64,000 bases of DNA, taken from contig NZ_FUZI01000005.1 in the NCBI RefSeq assembly GCF_900166965.1, positions 51,282 through 115,281 on the forward strand, given 5' to 3'. Shown piece by piece: positions 1 to 10,827 of the stretch (its first letter is position 1; each line of letters begins with the position of its first letter). This DNA is from Photobacterium piscicola (GTDB lineage Bacteria > Pseudomonadota > Gammaproteobacteria > Enterobacterales > Vibrionaceae). The translations under genes and the position numbers were made by a program. The notes under the pieces were generated by a model. The model saw only the letters and a program-made list of their open reading frames with translations, was not told the DNA's origin and did no database searches.

Positions 1-94
1 CAAACGTTTTTGCATCTAAACGTAAACTTTCGACCCATGAGGCGAGCTCAAATATCGTGTTTTGTTTTAGATGTGCTCCACGTACTGCGACCAT
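1..94 (-). CDS. relA: (p)ppGpp synthetase RelA, N-terminal fragment (cut by window edge)
   Basis: Only the first 31 codons are inside the window, read leftward from an ATG at 94. The visible peptide begins MVAVRGAHLKQNT and continues with FELASWVESLRL, which matches the start of gammaproteobacterial RelA (MVAVR.AH). RelA makes the stringent-response alarmone on stalled ribosomes. Its position immediately downstream of rlmD, on the same strand with a 48-base gap, is the known relA-rlmD order next to barA. No catalytic domain can be seen here, so the call rests on the N-terminal signature and synteny. Confidence 0.85.
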   Translation of the reverse strand, partial: MVAVRGAHLKQNTIFELASWVESLRLDAKTF

Positions 95-142
95 GTCTCT
101 GTCCTGTTTTCTATTTAATGGCAATAGCAGTAATTGCTATAA

Positions 143-1483
143 CTATTTTTTCTGCTTTTTTTGAGCCTTTACAAACAATGCCATAGATTCTAAATGCCCA
201 GTGTGTGGGAACATATCCAACATACCAAGGCGCTCTAATTGATAACCTTTTTGCAATAACACTTGGCTATCACGAGCCAATGTTGCGGGATTACATGATA
301 CATAAACCACTTTATTCGGTGCTAGCTTAACCACATGATCCATCACTCCAGCAGCACCTGCACGCGCAGGATCGAGTAAAATTTTATCAAATTGCTCTTG
401 TGCCCACACCAATTTAGTCACATCTTGTTCTAAATTCGCTTGATAAAAAGTGGCATTATATTGCGCATTAGCTTGAGCATTGTCTGTCGCGCGTAAAACC
501 ATATCATCAATGCCTTCAACCCCAACCACCGCTTTAGCATATTTTGCTAATGGCAGGCTAAAGTTACCTAGACCACAGAATAAATCTAACACTCTATCTT
601 GTGGCTGAACATCAAGCCATTTAATCGCTTGTGCTACCATTTTAATGTTCACATCACGATTGACTTGAATAAAATCTTTAGGTGAAAACGTCAGTTTAAG
701 ATCATCAATTTCATAGTAAGGTTGTTCACCATGAGATTGAATAAGTTGATCGGTTTCTGGCGCTAAAAACAACATCACATTGTGTTGGATAGCAAATGCA
801 TCAATAAGTGCACTATCGTCAGCATTAAAAGGCGCAAGATGGCGAATTAACACCACACAACCATTATCAGCATGGGTCAATTCAATATGACCAACAAAAC
901 GGCGGCCTTTTAGATTTTGTAATAACTCGCGTAATGACGGTAATAAATCATTCAACGGCTGAGCTAATACTGGACACAGATTAACATTAACAATGTCATT
1001 ACTTTGCTTTTTGCGGAAACCAAATTGTAACTGACCGTTATTTTCAACACGCACGGCAAAACGAGCACAACGACGATAATGCAACGGCTCACTGATAATT
1101 GGTGGCTGCTGAATACAATCAGCTTGATCAATAACAGCAAACTTTTCCATCAGTTCACTCAGCGCTTGCTGTTTAGCTGTCACTTGGCCTTGATGCGATA
1201 AATGCTGCAAATTACAACCGCCACACTGGTCATAGATCGCACAATGGGGTTTAATACGGGCATTACTGTCTGAAAGGCGCTTAATCACTTTAGCACGAGC
1301 ATAATTTTTTTTATCTTCCGTTAACTGTACTACCGCCGTTTCAGTGGGAAGTAAGCCATCAACAAAGACAGATTTGCCCTGTAGATGACCAATACCAGCA
1401 CCGAGGTGATCTAAGCGGCTAATCGTGATTTCTTTATGTTTGGTGTCAGTTGTACGTTTTTGAGGCTTAAAAAAGCGTGCCAT
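143..1483 (-). CDS. rlmD: 23S rRNA (uracil-5-)-methyltransferase RlmD
   Basis: The 446-residue protein would methylate U1939 of 23S rRNA using SAM. An N-terminal TRAM-like RNA-binding region (about 12-70) is followed by the iron-sulfur ligands C81, C87, C90 and C170. The SAM-binding motif DLFCGLGNF is at 300-308, DPARAGA at 371-377, and the catalytic cysteine in VSCNPATLARD at C397. Length is usual for RlmD (RumA). It lies upstream of relA on the same strand and is divergent from barA, the standard enterobacterial and vibrio arrangement. RlmC and TrmA are relatives, but the four-cysteine cluster plus TRAM and the relA/barA context favour RlmD. Confidence 0.96.
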   Translation of the reverse strand: MARFFKPQKRTTDTKHKEITISRLDHLGAGIGHLQGKSVFVDGLLPTETAVVQLTEDKKNYARAKVIKRLSDSNARIKPHCAIYDQCGGCNLQHLSHQGQVTAKQQALSELMEKFAVIDQADCIQQPPIISEPLHYRRCARFAVRVENNGQLQFGFRKKQSNDIVNVNLCPVLAQPLNDLLPSLRELLQNLKGRRFVGHIELTHADNGCVVLIRHLAPFNADDSALIDAFAIQHNVMLFLAPETDQLIQSHGEQPYYEIDDLKLTFSPKDFIQVNRDVNIKMVAQAIKWLDVQPQDRVLDLFCGLGNFSLPLAKYAKAVVGVEGIDDMVLRATDNAQANAQYNATFYQANLEQDVTKLVWAQEQFDKILLDPARAGAAGVMDHVVKLAPNKVVYVSCNPATLARDSQVLLQKGYQLERLGMLDMFPHTGHLESMALFVKAQKKQKK

Positions 1484-1603
1484 AGTGTTTTGCTCACTGT
1501 TCAGACATTGAGTATTTGTTGCATAGCCCTAGTTTATTTAAACTAGGAATATAGATGGGTGCTAATTCTCCCACAGAATCGCTTGCTTGTAATTAAGAGA
1601 ACC

Positions 1604-4390
1604 ATGACCAAATATGGACTTCGTGCCAGGGTCTTTACCCTGACATTAGCACCAACACTGATAATCGGCCTGTTATTGAGCGCTTTTTTTACCATGAGCC
1701 GCTATCAAGATCTTGAACATCAATTGATTTCAACAGGTACCAGTATTATTGAGCCGTTAGCAATTTCGGCTGAATATGGCATGACCGAAAAGAATCGGGA
1801 GGCTATTCGACGCCTGATCGGTTACACCCATCGTAAACATTCCGACATTATTCGAAGCATTGCTGTTTTTACGGATCACAATAAAATTTTTGCGACCTCT
1901 AACTTTCACCGTAATTTTGCTTCTTTTATGTATCCAGACGATAAGCCAATTCCACGTTTGCTTGATACTCAGCTCAACGATAATACCCTTATTTTACGTA
2001 CCCCTATTTTAACTGAAGGCCAATTTGGTTCAAATACGAGTGCTAGCTCACTAGGGAAACCATTGGGTTATATCGCCATTGAACTTGATCTCAGTTCATT
2101 ACGATTACAACAATATCAAGAAGTGTTTACCGCTCTAATGGTATTACTGCTTGGACTTAGCCTATCGTCTTTGTTTGCTTATCGGTTAATGCAAGATGTG
2201 ACCCGTCCCATTTCTCATATGATCAGTGTCGTTGATAGAATTCGACGTGGACACCTTGATGTTCGAATCGAAGGTCAGCTCCTTGGTGAACTTGATACCC
2301 TTAAAAACGGTATCAATGCGATGGCAATTTCACTGTCTGAATATCATATTGAAATGCAACAAAGTATTGATCAGGCCACTTCCGATTTACGTGAAACTCT
2401 TGAACAACTTGAAATTCAAAACGTTGAGTTAGATATTGCCAAAAAACGGGCTCAAGAAGCGGCACGGGTTAAGTCTGAATTCTTAGCCAACATGTCACAC
2501 GAATTACGTACCCCACTTAATGGTGTGATTGGTTTTACTCGTCAAATGTTAAAAACCAAGCTCAACACCAACCAACAAGATTATCTACTGACGATTGAAA
2601 ACTCGGCCAACAACCTGCTCACCATCATCAATGATATTTTAGACTTCTCAAAACTAGAAGCAGGTAAATTATTATTAGAAAATATACCGTTTGATTTCAC
2701 TGATGCACTTGATGATGTGATGCGTCTACTTGCACCAAGTGCCCATGAGAAAGGCTTAGAATTAACCCTTAAAATTGACACTCGTATACCACCAAGCTTA
2801 ATTGGTGATCCATTGCGTATCCAGCAAGTGGTCACTAACTTAATCGGTAACGCGGTTAAGTTTACTGAAACAGGCAATATTGATGTATCTGTCGAGCTCA
2901 AATCTGAGCATGATAATAATATCGAACTGCAATTTATGGTGCGTGATACTGGTATCGGTATTTCAGAACGTCAACAAGCCCAGCTCTTCCAAGCCTTTAG
3001 CCAAGCTGATGCGAGTATCTCTCGTCGTTATGGCGGCACCGGTTTAGGGCTAGTGATCACCCAGAAACTGGTCAGCCAAATGGGGGGCCAAGTCAGCTTG
3101 ACGAGTCGTCTTCACCAAGGTTCGACATTCTGGTTTAGCATTCGCATGCACAAAACAGATTTACCCGTATCACAACTTATTGATACAACATCATTAATGG
3201 GTAAAAAATTACTGCTTATCGAGCCCAATATGCAAGCCGCCTCGGTGGTCCAGCAGCGGCTAATTAATGCTGGGGTTCATGTGACTTATCGCTCAACCAT
3301 GCCGGAAGATATTGAACACCATGATTTTGCATTATTGTGTTTATCGCCATGTGAACAACCACCGACAGCAGTCTTATTTAATCATGTCTTTAAAGCCGAG
3401 CAGATTGCCGACAAAGTTCTGGTTTGCTTACCGACAACTGAGCTCGCACTATCAGAAAAACTAACTAATACCGGGGTTGAGATTTGCCTTGGTAAGCCAA
3501 TTGCTTCACGTAAGCTGTTTGAAGCATTATGCGATAACAACGACGAACATAATGAACCAGAGCTCCCTGCATTAACTACGCCACCGGCGCCAATTCAAGC
3601 ATTAACGGTCATGGCGGTTGATGATAACCCTGCCAACTTAAAGTTAATTTCAGCCCTGTTAGGTGAACGTGTCGAAACCGTGATCACTGCCACTGGCGGT
3701 AAAAAAGCGGTTGAATATGCTCACCAAAAAACATTTGATCTGATCTTTATGGATATTCAAATGCCAGAAATGGACGGCGTGACCGCTTGCCAAGAAATAC
3801 ATAAAACTAACCTCAACCACAATACGCCGATTATTGCCGTCACAGCCCATGCAATGGCTGGTGAACGAGAGCGATTAATCAATGCGGGAATGGATGATTA
3901 TCTTACCAAGCCTATTGAAGAGCATATTTTGCAGCAAATTTTGGCGAAGTGGATCTCACCAAGTGATCATCAAGGTGTGGCATCAATATCCTCCTCCAAT
4001 ACCACCATTGATATTATTCAAGCGCAGCAAGATACACCATTAACCATTGATAATAGTATTAGTTTTGATTGGTCACTGGCACTTAAACAAGCGGCAGGCA
4101 AAGAAGATTTAGCTCGTGACATGCTGCAAATGCTATTGGATTATATGCCTGAGGTGGAATTATTAGTCAATGAAGCGCTGGATGGTAAACAAGTCGAGTT
4201 ATGGCCTTCAATCCATAAACTTCACGGTAGCTGTGCTTACAGTGGCGTACCACGCTTAAAATACCTCTGCCATACTATTGAGACCGAGCTAAAAGCAAAT
4301 GCAGCCATGGTAGATATTGAGCCAGAACTATTAGAGCTTATTGATGAAATGGACAATGTGGTTAAAGCTTCTAAGCAATATCGGCATTAA
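1604..4390 (+). CDS. barA: Hybrid sensor histidine kinase BarA
   Basis: This 928-residue tripartite membrane kinase should phosphorylate the response regulator UvrY/VarA and so drive the Csr small RNAs. Order of domains: TM1 near residues 10-30, periplasmic sensor, TM2 near 170-190, HAMP, a HisKA box with phospho-accepting H299 (NMSHELRTPLNG), an HATPase domain with DTGIGIS and GGTGLGL boxes, a receiver with D717 (FMDIQMPEMDG), and a C-terminal HPt domain with H874 (HKLHGSCAYSG). An upstream in-frame start at 1559 is possible, but the ATG at 1604 follows AAGAGA and gives MTKYGLRARV, matching the E. coli BarA start. Divergent from rlmD. Confidence 0.96.
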   Translation: MTKYGLRARVFTLTLAPTLIIGLLLSAFFTMSRYQDLEHQLISTGTSIIEPLAISAEYGMTEKNREAIRRLIGYTHRKHSDIIRSIAVFTDHNKIFATSNFHRNFASFMYPDDKPIPRLLDTQLNDNTLILRTPILTEGQFGSNTSASSLGKPLGYIAIELDLSSLRLQQYQEVFTALMVLLLGLSLSSLFAYRLMQDVTRPISHMISVVDRIRRGHLDVRIEGQLLGELDTLKNGINAMAISLSEYHIEMQQSIDQATSDLRETLEQLEIQNVELDIAKKRAQEAARVKSEFLANMSHELRTPLNGVIGFTRQMLKTKLNTNQQDYLLTIENSANNLLTIINDILDFSKLEAGKLLLENIPFDFTDALDDVMRLLAPSAHEKGLELTLKIDTRIPPSLIGDPLRIQQVVTNLIGNAVKFTETGNIDVSVELKSEHDNNIELQFMVRDTGIGISERQQAQLFQAFSQADASISRRYGGTGLGLVITQKLVSQMGGQVSLTSRLHQGSTFWFSIRMHKTDLPVSQLIDTTSLMGKKLLLIEPNMQAASVVQQRLINAGVHVTYRSTMPEDIEHHDFALLCLSPCEQPPTAVLFNHVFKAEQIADKVLVCLPTTELALSEKLTNTGVEICLGKPIASRKLFEALCDNNDEHNEPELPALTTPPAPIQALTVMAVDDNPANLKLISALLGERVETVITATGGKKAVEYAHQKTFDLIFMDIQMPEMDGVTACQEIHKTNLNHNTPIIAVTAHAMAGERERLINAGMDDYLTKPIEEHILQQILAKWISPSDHQGVASISSSNTTIDIIQAQQDTPLTIDNSISFDWSLALKQAAGKEDLARDMLQMLLDYMPEVELLVNEALDGKQVELWPSIHKLHGSCAYSGVPRLKYLCHTIETELKANAAMVDIEPELLELIDEMDNVVKASKQYRH

Positions 4391-4440
4391 TACTACGCTT
4401 ATCTGATACCATTATATGATCATCAATAAGATGATAACAA

Positions 4441-4471
4441 AAAAGCGCTAGCTGATAAGGCTAGCGCTTTT
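4441..4471. terminator. Bidirectional terminator between barA and acpS
   Basis: A 12-bp stem AAAAGCGCTAGC / GCTAGCGCTTTT surrounds a 7-base loop. It is flanked by an A-run on the left and a T-run on the right, so it can terminate barA from the left and the rpoE-acpS block from the right. Confidence 0.9.
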
Positions 4472-4495
4472 TTATCAGCTATCATTACGATGAGA

Positions 4496-4876
4496 TCAAC
4501 TTTCAATGATCACGGTTGCTACTGCATAACGACGCTCATCGGCAATAGTCAGATGCACGTGTTGTCCTCCCATTGCGGTCAGTAATAATAATGCCTGACC
4601 TGAGAAAGTAACCAATGGCTTACCACGCTCATCGTTAGTCACGCTAAAATCTTGAAAAGATACGCCACACGCAATCCCAGTTCCTAATGCTTTAGAGGCC
4701 GCTTCTTTAACCGCAAACCGCTTTGCTACAAACCGAGCGCGTAGCTTTAATCGATAGTATTGTTCAAGTTCAGAGGCTGATAACACCCGCTCAGCAAACC
4801 CATCGCCAGTGCGAGTGAGCACTTTTTCAATCCGTTCAATTTCAACGATATCAGTCCCTAAACCTAAAATAGCCAT
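4496..4876 (-). CDS. acpS: Holo-[acyl-carrier-protein] synthase AcpS
   Basis: A 126-residue phosphopantetheinyl transferase that moves the 4'-phosphopantetheine of CoA onto apo-ACP. The Mg-binding residues are visible as D9 in GLGTDIVEI and E58 in [12 protein letters not shown]. Length is typical of the trimeric AcpS class. Its start overlaps the pdxJ stop by one base, indicating translational coupling; it is the last gene of the leftward recO-pdxJ-acpS group and ends just before the shared terminator. Nothing unusual is seen. Confidence 0.97.
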   Translation of the reverse strand: MAILGLGTDIVEIERIEKVLTRTGDGFAERVLSASELEQYYRLKLRARFVAKRFAVKEAASKALGTGIACGVSFQDFSVTNDERGKPLVTFSGQALLLLTAMGGQHVHLTIADERRYAVATVIIES

Positions 4877-5607
4877 TAACCACGCGCTTCCTGCATTAAT
4901 GAACGCATATCTGTGACCGCTTTTTCAAGGCCATCAAACATTGCACGTCCCATAATAGAATGACCAATATTAAGTTCATACAGCTCAGGTAACGCGGCGA
5001 TAGCTTTAACGTTATGATAAGTTAAACCGTGCCCGGCATTGACTTTAATTCCTAGACTCGCAGCATAGGTTGCTGCCACTGCAATTTTTTCAAGCTCCGC
5101 GGCTTGAATTTCTTCAGTGGTCGCATCGGCATAATGACCAGTATGTAATTCAATAAATGGCGCACCTGTCGCTAACGCAGCATCAATCTGCCGTTTATCA
5201 GCATCAATAAATAACGACACTTTAATACCAACCGCCGCAAGTTTGGCTGTTGCTGCTGTGATTTTCTCACATTGCCCCGCAACATCTAAACCGCCTTCAG
5301 TGGTAAGTTCCGCACGTTTTTCAGGTACTAAACACACGTATTCAGGTTGAGTTTCAATTGCAATCGCCACCATTTCATCAGTGACCGCCATTTCTAAGTT
5401 CATCCGTGTTTGTAATGTTTCTCGTAAAATTCGAACATCACGATCATTAATATGGCGACGATCTTCACGCAGATGCACCGTAATACCATCAGCACCCGCG
5501 CGCTCTGCCACTTCGGCAGCATGAACAGGATCAGGGTAACGTGTACCACGAGCATTACGTAACGTTGCAATATGATCGATATTAACACCCAGTAGAATGT
5601 TGTTCAT
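4876..5607 (-). CDS. pdxJ: Pyridoxine 5'-phosphate synthase PdxJ
   Basis: This 243-residue TIM-barrel enzyme condenses 1-deoxy-xylulose-5-phosphate with 3-amino-2-oxopropyl phosphate in the DXP-dependent pyridoxal phosphate route. The start [17 protein letters not shown] and the motif [12 protein letters not shown], with its active-site histidines, are diagnostic. It overlaps recO by 4 bases (ATGA) and acpS by 1 base, so all three are probably translated from one mRNA. The pathway also needs epd, which lies at 33.2-34.3 kb of this window. Confidence 0.97.
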   Translation of the reverse strand: MNNILLGVNIDHIATLRNARGTRYPDPVHAAEVAERAGADGITVHLREDRRHINDRDVRILRETLQTRMNLEMAVTDEMVAIAIETQPEYVCLVPEKRAELTTEGGLDVAGQCEKITAATAKLAAVGIKVSLFIDADKRQIDAALATGAPFIELHTGHYADATTEEIQAAELEKIAVAATYAASLGIKVNAGHGLTYHNVKAIAALPELYELNIGHSIMGRAMFDGLEKAVTDMRSLMQEARG

Positions 5608-6314
5608 TTTCCGATACTCCTTGTTCGAGGGAGAAACAATTCCCGACTTTTTAATGGCTTTGAACCAAGATACGGCTTTAGTGCTATGCGTGTAAAGCGC
5701 TTCGCCGCACGAAGTTGTTCAGGGGTTTCAAAACATCTCGCAGCAAGTGCTTTTAATTCATTACCTCGAAAAGTCAATTGGGTTATTTTCATTGAGGCAA
5801 TAAAACCACGTTGTTCGCGGTAGTTGTATGTCATCAGATCATCAACGGCTAATCCACTTCCTGCACAATGTAGAAAATCGATACCGTAGCCAAGGTGATG
5901 CAATAAAGCGAGTTCAAAACGCCGCAATGCTGGTTCTGGATTATCCGCTTGTGCAAGCTCACGTAACACATTCAAATAATCAAGAAACAACACCGGATAA
6001 GGGGTGTGATTTTCTAATACTCGCGCAAGAACTTCATTAACGTACATCGCGGAATATAAAATATAGCTGCGCAGTGGCAAGCCGATACTGATAGGCTCAG
6101 CATGGGTAAGGACAGGCATACTTCCTTTACCACTCCATTTCATAAACAATGGCGTGAAAGGTTGTAATGTACCTTTAAGATTAGAACGCTTACGACGCGC
6201 GCCTTTAGCAAGTAGGGTAAGACGGCCATAATCCTCGCTAAATACATCGAGGATCAGGCTCGTCTCACTATAATGACGATAATGAAGGACAAAACAACGC
6301 TGTAAGCCCTCCAT
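5604..6314 (-). CDS. recO: DNA repair protein RecO
   Basis: The 236-residue recombination mediator loads RecA on SSB-coated DNA with RecR. The N-terminal OB-fold begins with the typical [18 protein letters not shown] and continues [12 protein letters not shown]; the remaining helical part contains the conserved [13 protein letters not shown] segment near residues 125-140. It sits 8 bases downstream of era and overlaps pdxJ by 4 bases, the conserved era-recO-pdxJ order. Length is normal for the family. Confidence 0.96.
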   Translation of the reverse strand: MEGLQRCFVLHYRHYSETSLILDVFSEDYGRLTLLAKGARRKRSNLKGTLQPFTPLFMKWSGKGSMPVLTHAEPISIGLPLRSYILYSAMYVNEVLARVLENHTPYPVLFLDYLNVLRELAQADNPEPALRRFELALLHHLGYGIDFLHCAGSGLAVDDLMTYNYREQRGFIASMKITQLTFRGNELKALAARCFETPEQLRAAKRFTRIALKPYLGSKPLKSRELFLPRTRSIGK

Positions 6315-6322
6315 TACTATCC

Positions 6323-7228
6323 TTATAGATCGTCAATGTAACCTAAGCTGCGCAATGCACGTTCGTCATCTGCCCAACCTGATTTCACTTTAACCCAAAG
6401 TTCTAAATACACTTTGCGTTCAAATAGATCTTCCATATCTAAACGGGCTTCACGACCAATAACTTTGATCTTATCGCCGCCTTTACCGATCACCATTTTC
6501 TTCTGGCCTTTACGCTCAACCAAAATCAAACCATTGATATCAAAACCATTAGTTTCAGGGTTGAAATCAAAACGCTCAATTTCAACGGTGACTGAATATG
6601 GTAATTCTTCACCTGTAAAGCGCATTAGTTTTTCACGAATAATTTCTGACGCCATAAAGCGCTGTGAACGATCCGTTACATACTCTTCAGGGAAGTAGTA
6701 TTCACATTCAGGTAAATGATCATGAACAATTTTTTCAATTGCCGCAATGTTGGTGCCTTTCTTTGCCGACATTGGAATAACATCAACAAACGGCATTTTT
6801 TTCGCTAATTCCTGCAAATGCGGGAATAACTCATGCTTTTCTTTAATGTTGTCGACTTTGTTGATCAACAATACTGTTGGCAGCTCACTTTTCATAAGCT
6901 TATTCAGTACCATCTCATCATCAGCCGTCCACGTTGTGCCATCAACAAGGAATAGCACTAATTCAACGTCGGTTAATGAACTGCTAGCAGCACGGTTCAT
7001 TAAACGGTTAATCACACGTTTTTCTTCAATGTGCAAACCTGGAGTATCAATATAAACAGCTTGATACCCATCACGAGTGTCAACACCCATAATACGGTGA
7101 CGTGTCGTTTGAGGTTTACGTGAAGTGATAGACAGTTTTTGTCCCACTAAACGGTTAAGCAAGGTTGATTTTCCGACGTTCGGTCGACCAACGATGGCAA
7201 TAAAGCCACAATGTTGTTTATCTGTCAT
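6323..7228 (-). CDS. era: GTPase Era
   Basis: This 301-residue GTPase assists 30S assembly by binding the 3' end of 16S rRNA. Visible motifs are G1 GRPNVGKST (14-22), G3 DTPG (61-64), G4 NKVD (123-126) and the C-terminal KH domain with GKGG (248-251). The ATG overlaps the rnc stop by 4 bases, so rnc and era are translationally coupled as in E. coli. Confidence 0.97.
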   Translation of the reverse strand: MTDKQHCGFIAIVGRPNVGKSTLLNRLVGQKLSITSRKPQTTRHRIMGVDTRDGYQAVYIDTPGLHIEEKRVINRLMNRAASSSLTDVELVLFLVDGTTWTADDEMVLNKLMKSELPTVLLINKVDNIKEKHELFPHLQELAKKMPFVDVIPMSAKKGTNIAAIEKIVHDHLPECEYYFPEEYVTDRSQRFMASEIIREKLMRFTGEELPYSVTVEIERFDFNPETNGFDINGLILVERKGQKKMVIGKGGDKIKVIGREARLDMEDLFERKVYLELWVKVKSGWADDERALRSLGYIDDL

Positions 7229-7899
7229 GATTCCAACTGATTAAGTGCAATTTCTGCTGCTGCCTGCTCTGCCTTGCGCCGACTGCCGCCTTTACCAATT
7301 ACAGGCTCATCCAAACCTGTGACATCACACTGTACAGTGAACTCTTGGTTATGAGCTTCACCTTGTACCTTAGTTACAGTATATGCAGGTAATGGTAAAC
7401 GGCGACCTTGTAAGCATTCTTGCAGGCGTGTTTTTGGATCTTTTTGGTTGATGCCTGGTTCAATTGTATCAAGACGTGATTTATACCAAGCCAATACGAC
7501 TTGACGCACTGTCTCAACATCACTATCTAGATAAACCGCGCCAATGATTGCTTCAACACAGTCAGCCAAAATAGAATCACGACGGAAACCGCCACTTTTC
7601 AGTTCGCCTGGGCCCAATAGTAAGTAATCGCCTAGTTCGAACTCACGTCCTAACTCTGCCAAGGTCTTACCACGAACTAGTGTTGCGCGCATTCGGCTCA
7701 TATCACCTTCATCCACATTAGGAAAACGGTGATATAAGTCATCAGCAACAACAAAACTTAAAATAGAATCGCCTAGAAACTCTAGGCGCTCGTTGTGGGT
7801 GCCATTAGCACTGCGATGTGTCAGTGCTAATGTCATCAACTCACAATTATTAAACTGGTAGCCCAGCTTGCGCTGGAGCCTATTCGCTGGAGTTGTCAT
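7225..7899 (-). CDS. rnc: Ribonuclease III
   Basis: The 224-residue endonuclease cuts double-stranded RNA in rRNA processing and sRNA decay. The catalytic signature NERLEFLGD spans 36-44 and a dsRNA-binding domain follows from about residue 155 ([11 protein letters not shown]...[15 protein letters not shown]). The frame is open further upstream to 7995, but the ATG at 7899 gives [14 protein letters not shown] with a GAGAA-type Shine-Dalgarno and leaves a 10-base gap to lepB. It is the first gene of the rnc-era pair. Confidence 0.96.
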   Translation of the reverse strand: MTTPANRLQRKLGYQFNNCELMTLALTHRSANGTHNERLEFLGDSILSFVVADDLYHRFPNVDEGDMSRMRATLVRGKTLAELGREFELGDYLLLGPGELKSGGFRRDSILADCVEAIIGAVYLDSDVETVRQVVLAWYKSRLDTIEPGINQKDPKTRLQECLQGRRLPLPAYTVTKVQGEAHNQEFTVQCDVTGLDEPVIGKGGSRRKAEQAAAEIALNQLES

Positions 7900-7909
7900 T
7901 TTCTCTCGA

Positions 7910-8809
7910 TTATTTAATGCTACCGATACGATTAAAACGTACGCCGGTAGGGATCCAAGATGGAAGTAAACTATCAGGCTTGCGATCAAAATCAAAGCTC
8001 ATCCAAATAGCTACCGCCTTGCCGACTAAGTTCGCTTCTGGTACAAAACCCCAGTAACGACTATCAGCACTATTGTCACGGTTGTCACCCATAACAAAAT
8101 ATTCACCTTTTGGTACAATCCACTCACCGATCCCTGGGCGAGGTACGTAAGCCATACGGTTATCACGTCGCGATGGATTGATCAAAATATGATGATTTAC
8201 ATCACCAAGGTGTTCGTTATATTCAATCAGACGTGTCATACCTTGGGTAAATTCACTGTCTTTCATGTTCGTTAATTTCACAGGCTTACAAACAGAAGTG
8301 CCTTGTGGCTGAATGCATAGTTTTTTGTCAACACTGTAACGAATTAAATCACCTGGTAAACCAACAACACGTTTAATGTAATCAATCTTTGGATTAGGTG
8401 GGTAACGGAATACAATCACATCACCACGTTTAGGCTCACCAGTATTTAAAAATTTATGATCAAAAACAGGATCACGTAACCCGTAAGCAAATTTTTGAAC
8501 CAGAATGAAATCACCCACATACAGGGTTGGTAACATTGACTTTGATGGAATCTGGAACGGTTCATAAATAAATGAACGGAAGATCATGATCAATGCAATA
8601 ACAGGAAACATTGAGCTTGCAGACTCAACCCAACTAGGCTGAGGTGCAACACGTGCAATTACTTCAGCATCAACTTGACTACCGGCTTTTTCAGCTGCGG
8701 CTGCAATTTTTAATTGTCGCTTCGGTGCCCATAGAAATTTATCTAGCGCCCAAATAATACCGGTAAAGATCGTCGCTAAGACCAGTATTATTGAAAATGT
8801 ATTTGCCAT
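7910..8809 (-). CDS. lepB: Signal peptidase I
   Basis: The 299-residue inner-membrane serine protease removes signal peptides from exported proteins. TM1 lies at about 3-21 and TM2 at about 66-82, followed by catalytic S91 ([10 protein letters not shown]) and K146 ([12 protein letters not shown]). The late motif [14 protein letters not shown] is also present. An in-frame codon at 8842 extends the frame, but the ATG at 8809 gives [10 protein letters not shown], as in vibrio LepB. A 146-base gap with a hairpin separates it from lepA. Confidence 0.96.
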   Translation of the reverse strand: MANTFSIILVLATIFTGIIWALDKFLWAPKRQLKIAAAAEKAGSQVDAEVIARVAPQPSWVESASSMFPVIALIMIFRSFIYEPFQIPSKSMLPTLYVGDFILVQKFAYGLRDPVFDHKFLNTGEPKRGDVIVFRYPPNPKIDYIKRVVGLPGDLIRYSVDKKLCIQPQGTSVCKPVKLTNMKDSEFTQGMTRLIEYNEHLGDVNHHILINPSRRDNRMAYVPRPGIGEWIVPKGEYFVMGDNRDNSADSRYWGFVPEANLVGKAVAIWMSFDFDRKPDSLLPSWIPTGVRFNRIGSIK

Positions 8810-8882
8810 GTTATCCCTTAGGTTTAACGCAATTAACCACAACCATTTGTTTATTGTGACTAATTTAAAACTTCTAAGTAAA

Positions 8883-8919
8883 AGAAAGTGCTATTTAACA
8901 GGTTAAATAAGCACTTTCT
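8883..8919. terminator. Strong hairpin between lepA and lepB
   Basis: AGAAAGTGCT-ATTTAAC pairs with GTTAAATAAGCACTTTCT, a 17-bp stem with one bulged base and a 2-3 base loop. On the lepA strand it is followed by only a short U-rich stretch, so it may be a partial terminator or an mRNA-stabilising hairpin between two genes of one operon. Confidence 0.6.
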
Positions 8920-8955
8920 AATTACGTCTAGACTGTTATAAACAAAGAAAGGTTA

Positions 8956-10752
8956 CTACTTATCTTTGCCCACATGAAGAATCGCTAAGAAAGCTTCTTG
9001 TGGTAATTCAACATTACCAATTTGCTTCATGCGCTTCTTACCGTCTTTCTGTTTCTGTAGTAGCTTCTTCTTACGGCTAATATCGCCACCATAACATTTT
9101 GCGATTACGTTTTTACGCAATTGCTTCACGGTTGAACGTGCAATGATATGAGCACCAATAGCGGCTTGAATAGCAATATCAAACATTTGACGAGGGATAA
9201 ATTCTTTCATTTTCTCAACAACATCACGACCACGGGTCTGTGAGTTTTCTTTATGAGTAATGATAGCTAACGCATCAACACGCTCGCCGTTCAATAGAAT
9301 ATCGACTCGAACCATGTCTGATTCTTGGTAACGCTGGAAATTGTAATCTAGCGATGCATAACCACGCGAGGTTGATTTCAAACGGTCAAAGAAATCCAGT
9401 ACCACTTCTGACATCGGAATATCATAAGTTAAGGCTACTTGATTGCCGTGATAAACCATATCAACTTGCGTACCACGCTTTTCAATACATAGGGTAATAA
9501 CATTACCTAAGTATTCGCTTGGTACCAGAATATTACAGCGAGCAATAGGCTCACCCATAATTTCAATGTCATTGACAGCCGGTAATTTTGACGGACTATC
9601 AACATACAACATGGTGCCGTCAGTTTTCTTCACTTCATATACTACTGTTGGTGCAGTAGTAATCAAGTTCAGATCATATTCACGCTCTAGACGCTCTTGA
9701 ATAATCTCCATGTGGAGCATACCCAAGAAACCACAACGGAAACCAAAACCAAGTGCTGTCGAGCTTTCTGGTTCATAAAACAGTGACGCATCGTTTAGGC
9801 TTAATTTACCTAACGCATCACGGAAGTTTTCGTAATCATCAGATGATACTGGGAACAAACCTGCGTATACCTGAGGTTTTACTTTCTTAAAGCCAGGTAA
9901 TGCTGTCTCACAACCGCCTTTAGCTAGCGTTAATGTATCACCAACTGGCGCACCTAGAATGTCTTTAATACCACAAACAACCCAGCCAACTTCGCCAGTA
10001 TTTAGTTCAGTAGTATCAATTTGTTTTGGTGTAAAGATACCAAGACGATCAACACCCCAGATTTGACCTGTGGTCATCACTTTAATTTTGTCGTTTTTCT
10101 TTAGCTTACCGTTTTTAACACGCACCAAAGATACAACACCTAAGTAATTATCAAACCATGAGTCAATAATTAGTGCTTGTAGTGGTGCGTCAGGATCACC
10201 CTCAGGTGCAGGAATTGCTTCAACGATTTTTTCTAAAACTTCGTCAACACCAATACCTGTTTTTGCTGAACAACGCACAGCATCAAGCGCATCAATACCA
10301 ACAATGTCTTCAATTTCTTCGGCTACACGCTCAGGATCGGCAGCAGGAAGGTCGATTTTATTTAAAATCGGCACTACTTCCAAGTCCATTTCCATAGCGG
10401 TATAACAGTTAGCTAAAGTCTGAGCTTCTACGCCCTGACCCGCATCAACGACCAACAATGCACCTTCACAAGCTGCAAGTGAACGCGATACTTCATACGA
10501 GAAGTCAACGTGTCCAGGGGTGTCGATAAAGTTTAATTGATAAGTTTCACCATCTTTAGCCGTGTAATCAAGCGTAACGCTCTGGGCTTTGATAGTAATA
10601 CCGCGTTCGCGTTCAAGATCCATTGAATCTAAAACCTGTGCAGCCATTTCTCGATCAGAAAGGCCGCCACAGACTTGAATTAGACGGTCGGATAAGGTCG
10701 ACTTACCATGGTCGATATGTGCGATAATCGAAAAGTTACGAATGTGCTTCAT
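8956..10752 (-). CDS. lepA: Elongation factor 4 (LepA)
   Basis: This 598-residue translational GTPase acts on the ribosome, in initiation and back-translocation according to different reports. The G1 loop AHIDHGKST is at 11-19, RERGITI marks switch I, DTPGHVDF is G3 and NKIDLPAAD is G4. The C-terminal domain unique to LepA ([23 protein letters not shown], in shorter blocks) is intact. Length is normal. lepA lies between rseC and lepB on the leftward block, with a 75-base gap to rseC. Confidence 0.97.
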   Translation of the reverse strand: MKHIRNFSIIAHIDHGKSTLSDRLIQVCGGLSDREMAAQVLDSMDLERERGITIKAQSVTLDYTAKDGETYQLNFIDTPGHVDFSYEVSRSLAACEGALLVVDAGQGVEAQTLANCYTAMEMDLEVVPILNKIDLPAADPERVAEEIEDIVGIDALDAVRCSAKTGIGVDEVLEKIVEAIPAPEGDPDAPLQALIIDSWFDNYLGVVSLVRVKNGKLKKNDKIKVMTTGQIWGVDRLGIFTPKQIDTTELNTGEVGWVVCGIKDILGAPVGDTLTLAKGGCETALPGFKKVKPQVYAGLFPVSSDDYENFRDALGKLSLNDASLFYEPESSTALGFGFRCGFLGMLHMEIIQERLEREYDLNLITTAPTVVYEVKKTDGTMLYVDSPSKLPAVNDIEIMGEPIARCNILVPSEYLGNVITLCIEKRGTQVDMVYHGNQVALTYDIPMSEVVLDFFDRLKSTSRGYASLDYNFQRYQESDMVRVDILLNGERVDALAIITHKENSQTRGRDVVEKMKEFIPRQMFDIAIQAAIGAHIIARSTVKQLRKNVIAKCYGGDISRKKKLLQKQKDGKKRMKQIGNVELPQEAFLAILHVGKDK

Positions 10753-10827
10753 GAATGGCGTGACTGCTCGTGATTAAAATGAATGGGATCTTACGATCAA
10801 GTTGACGGATTCTACCGAATTTAAACG

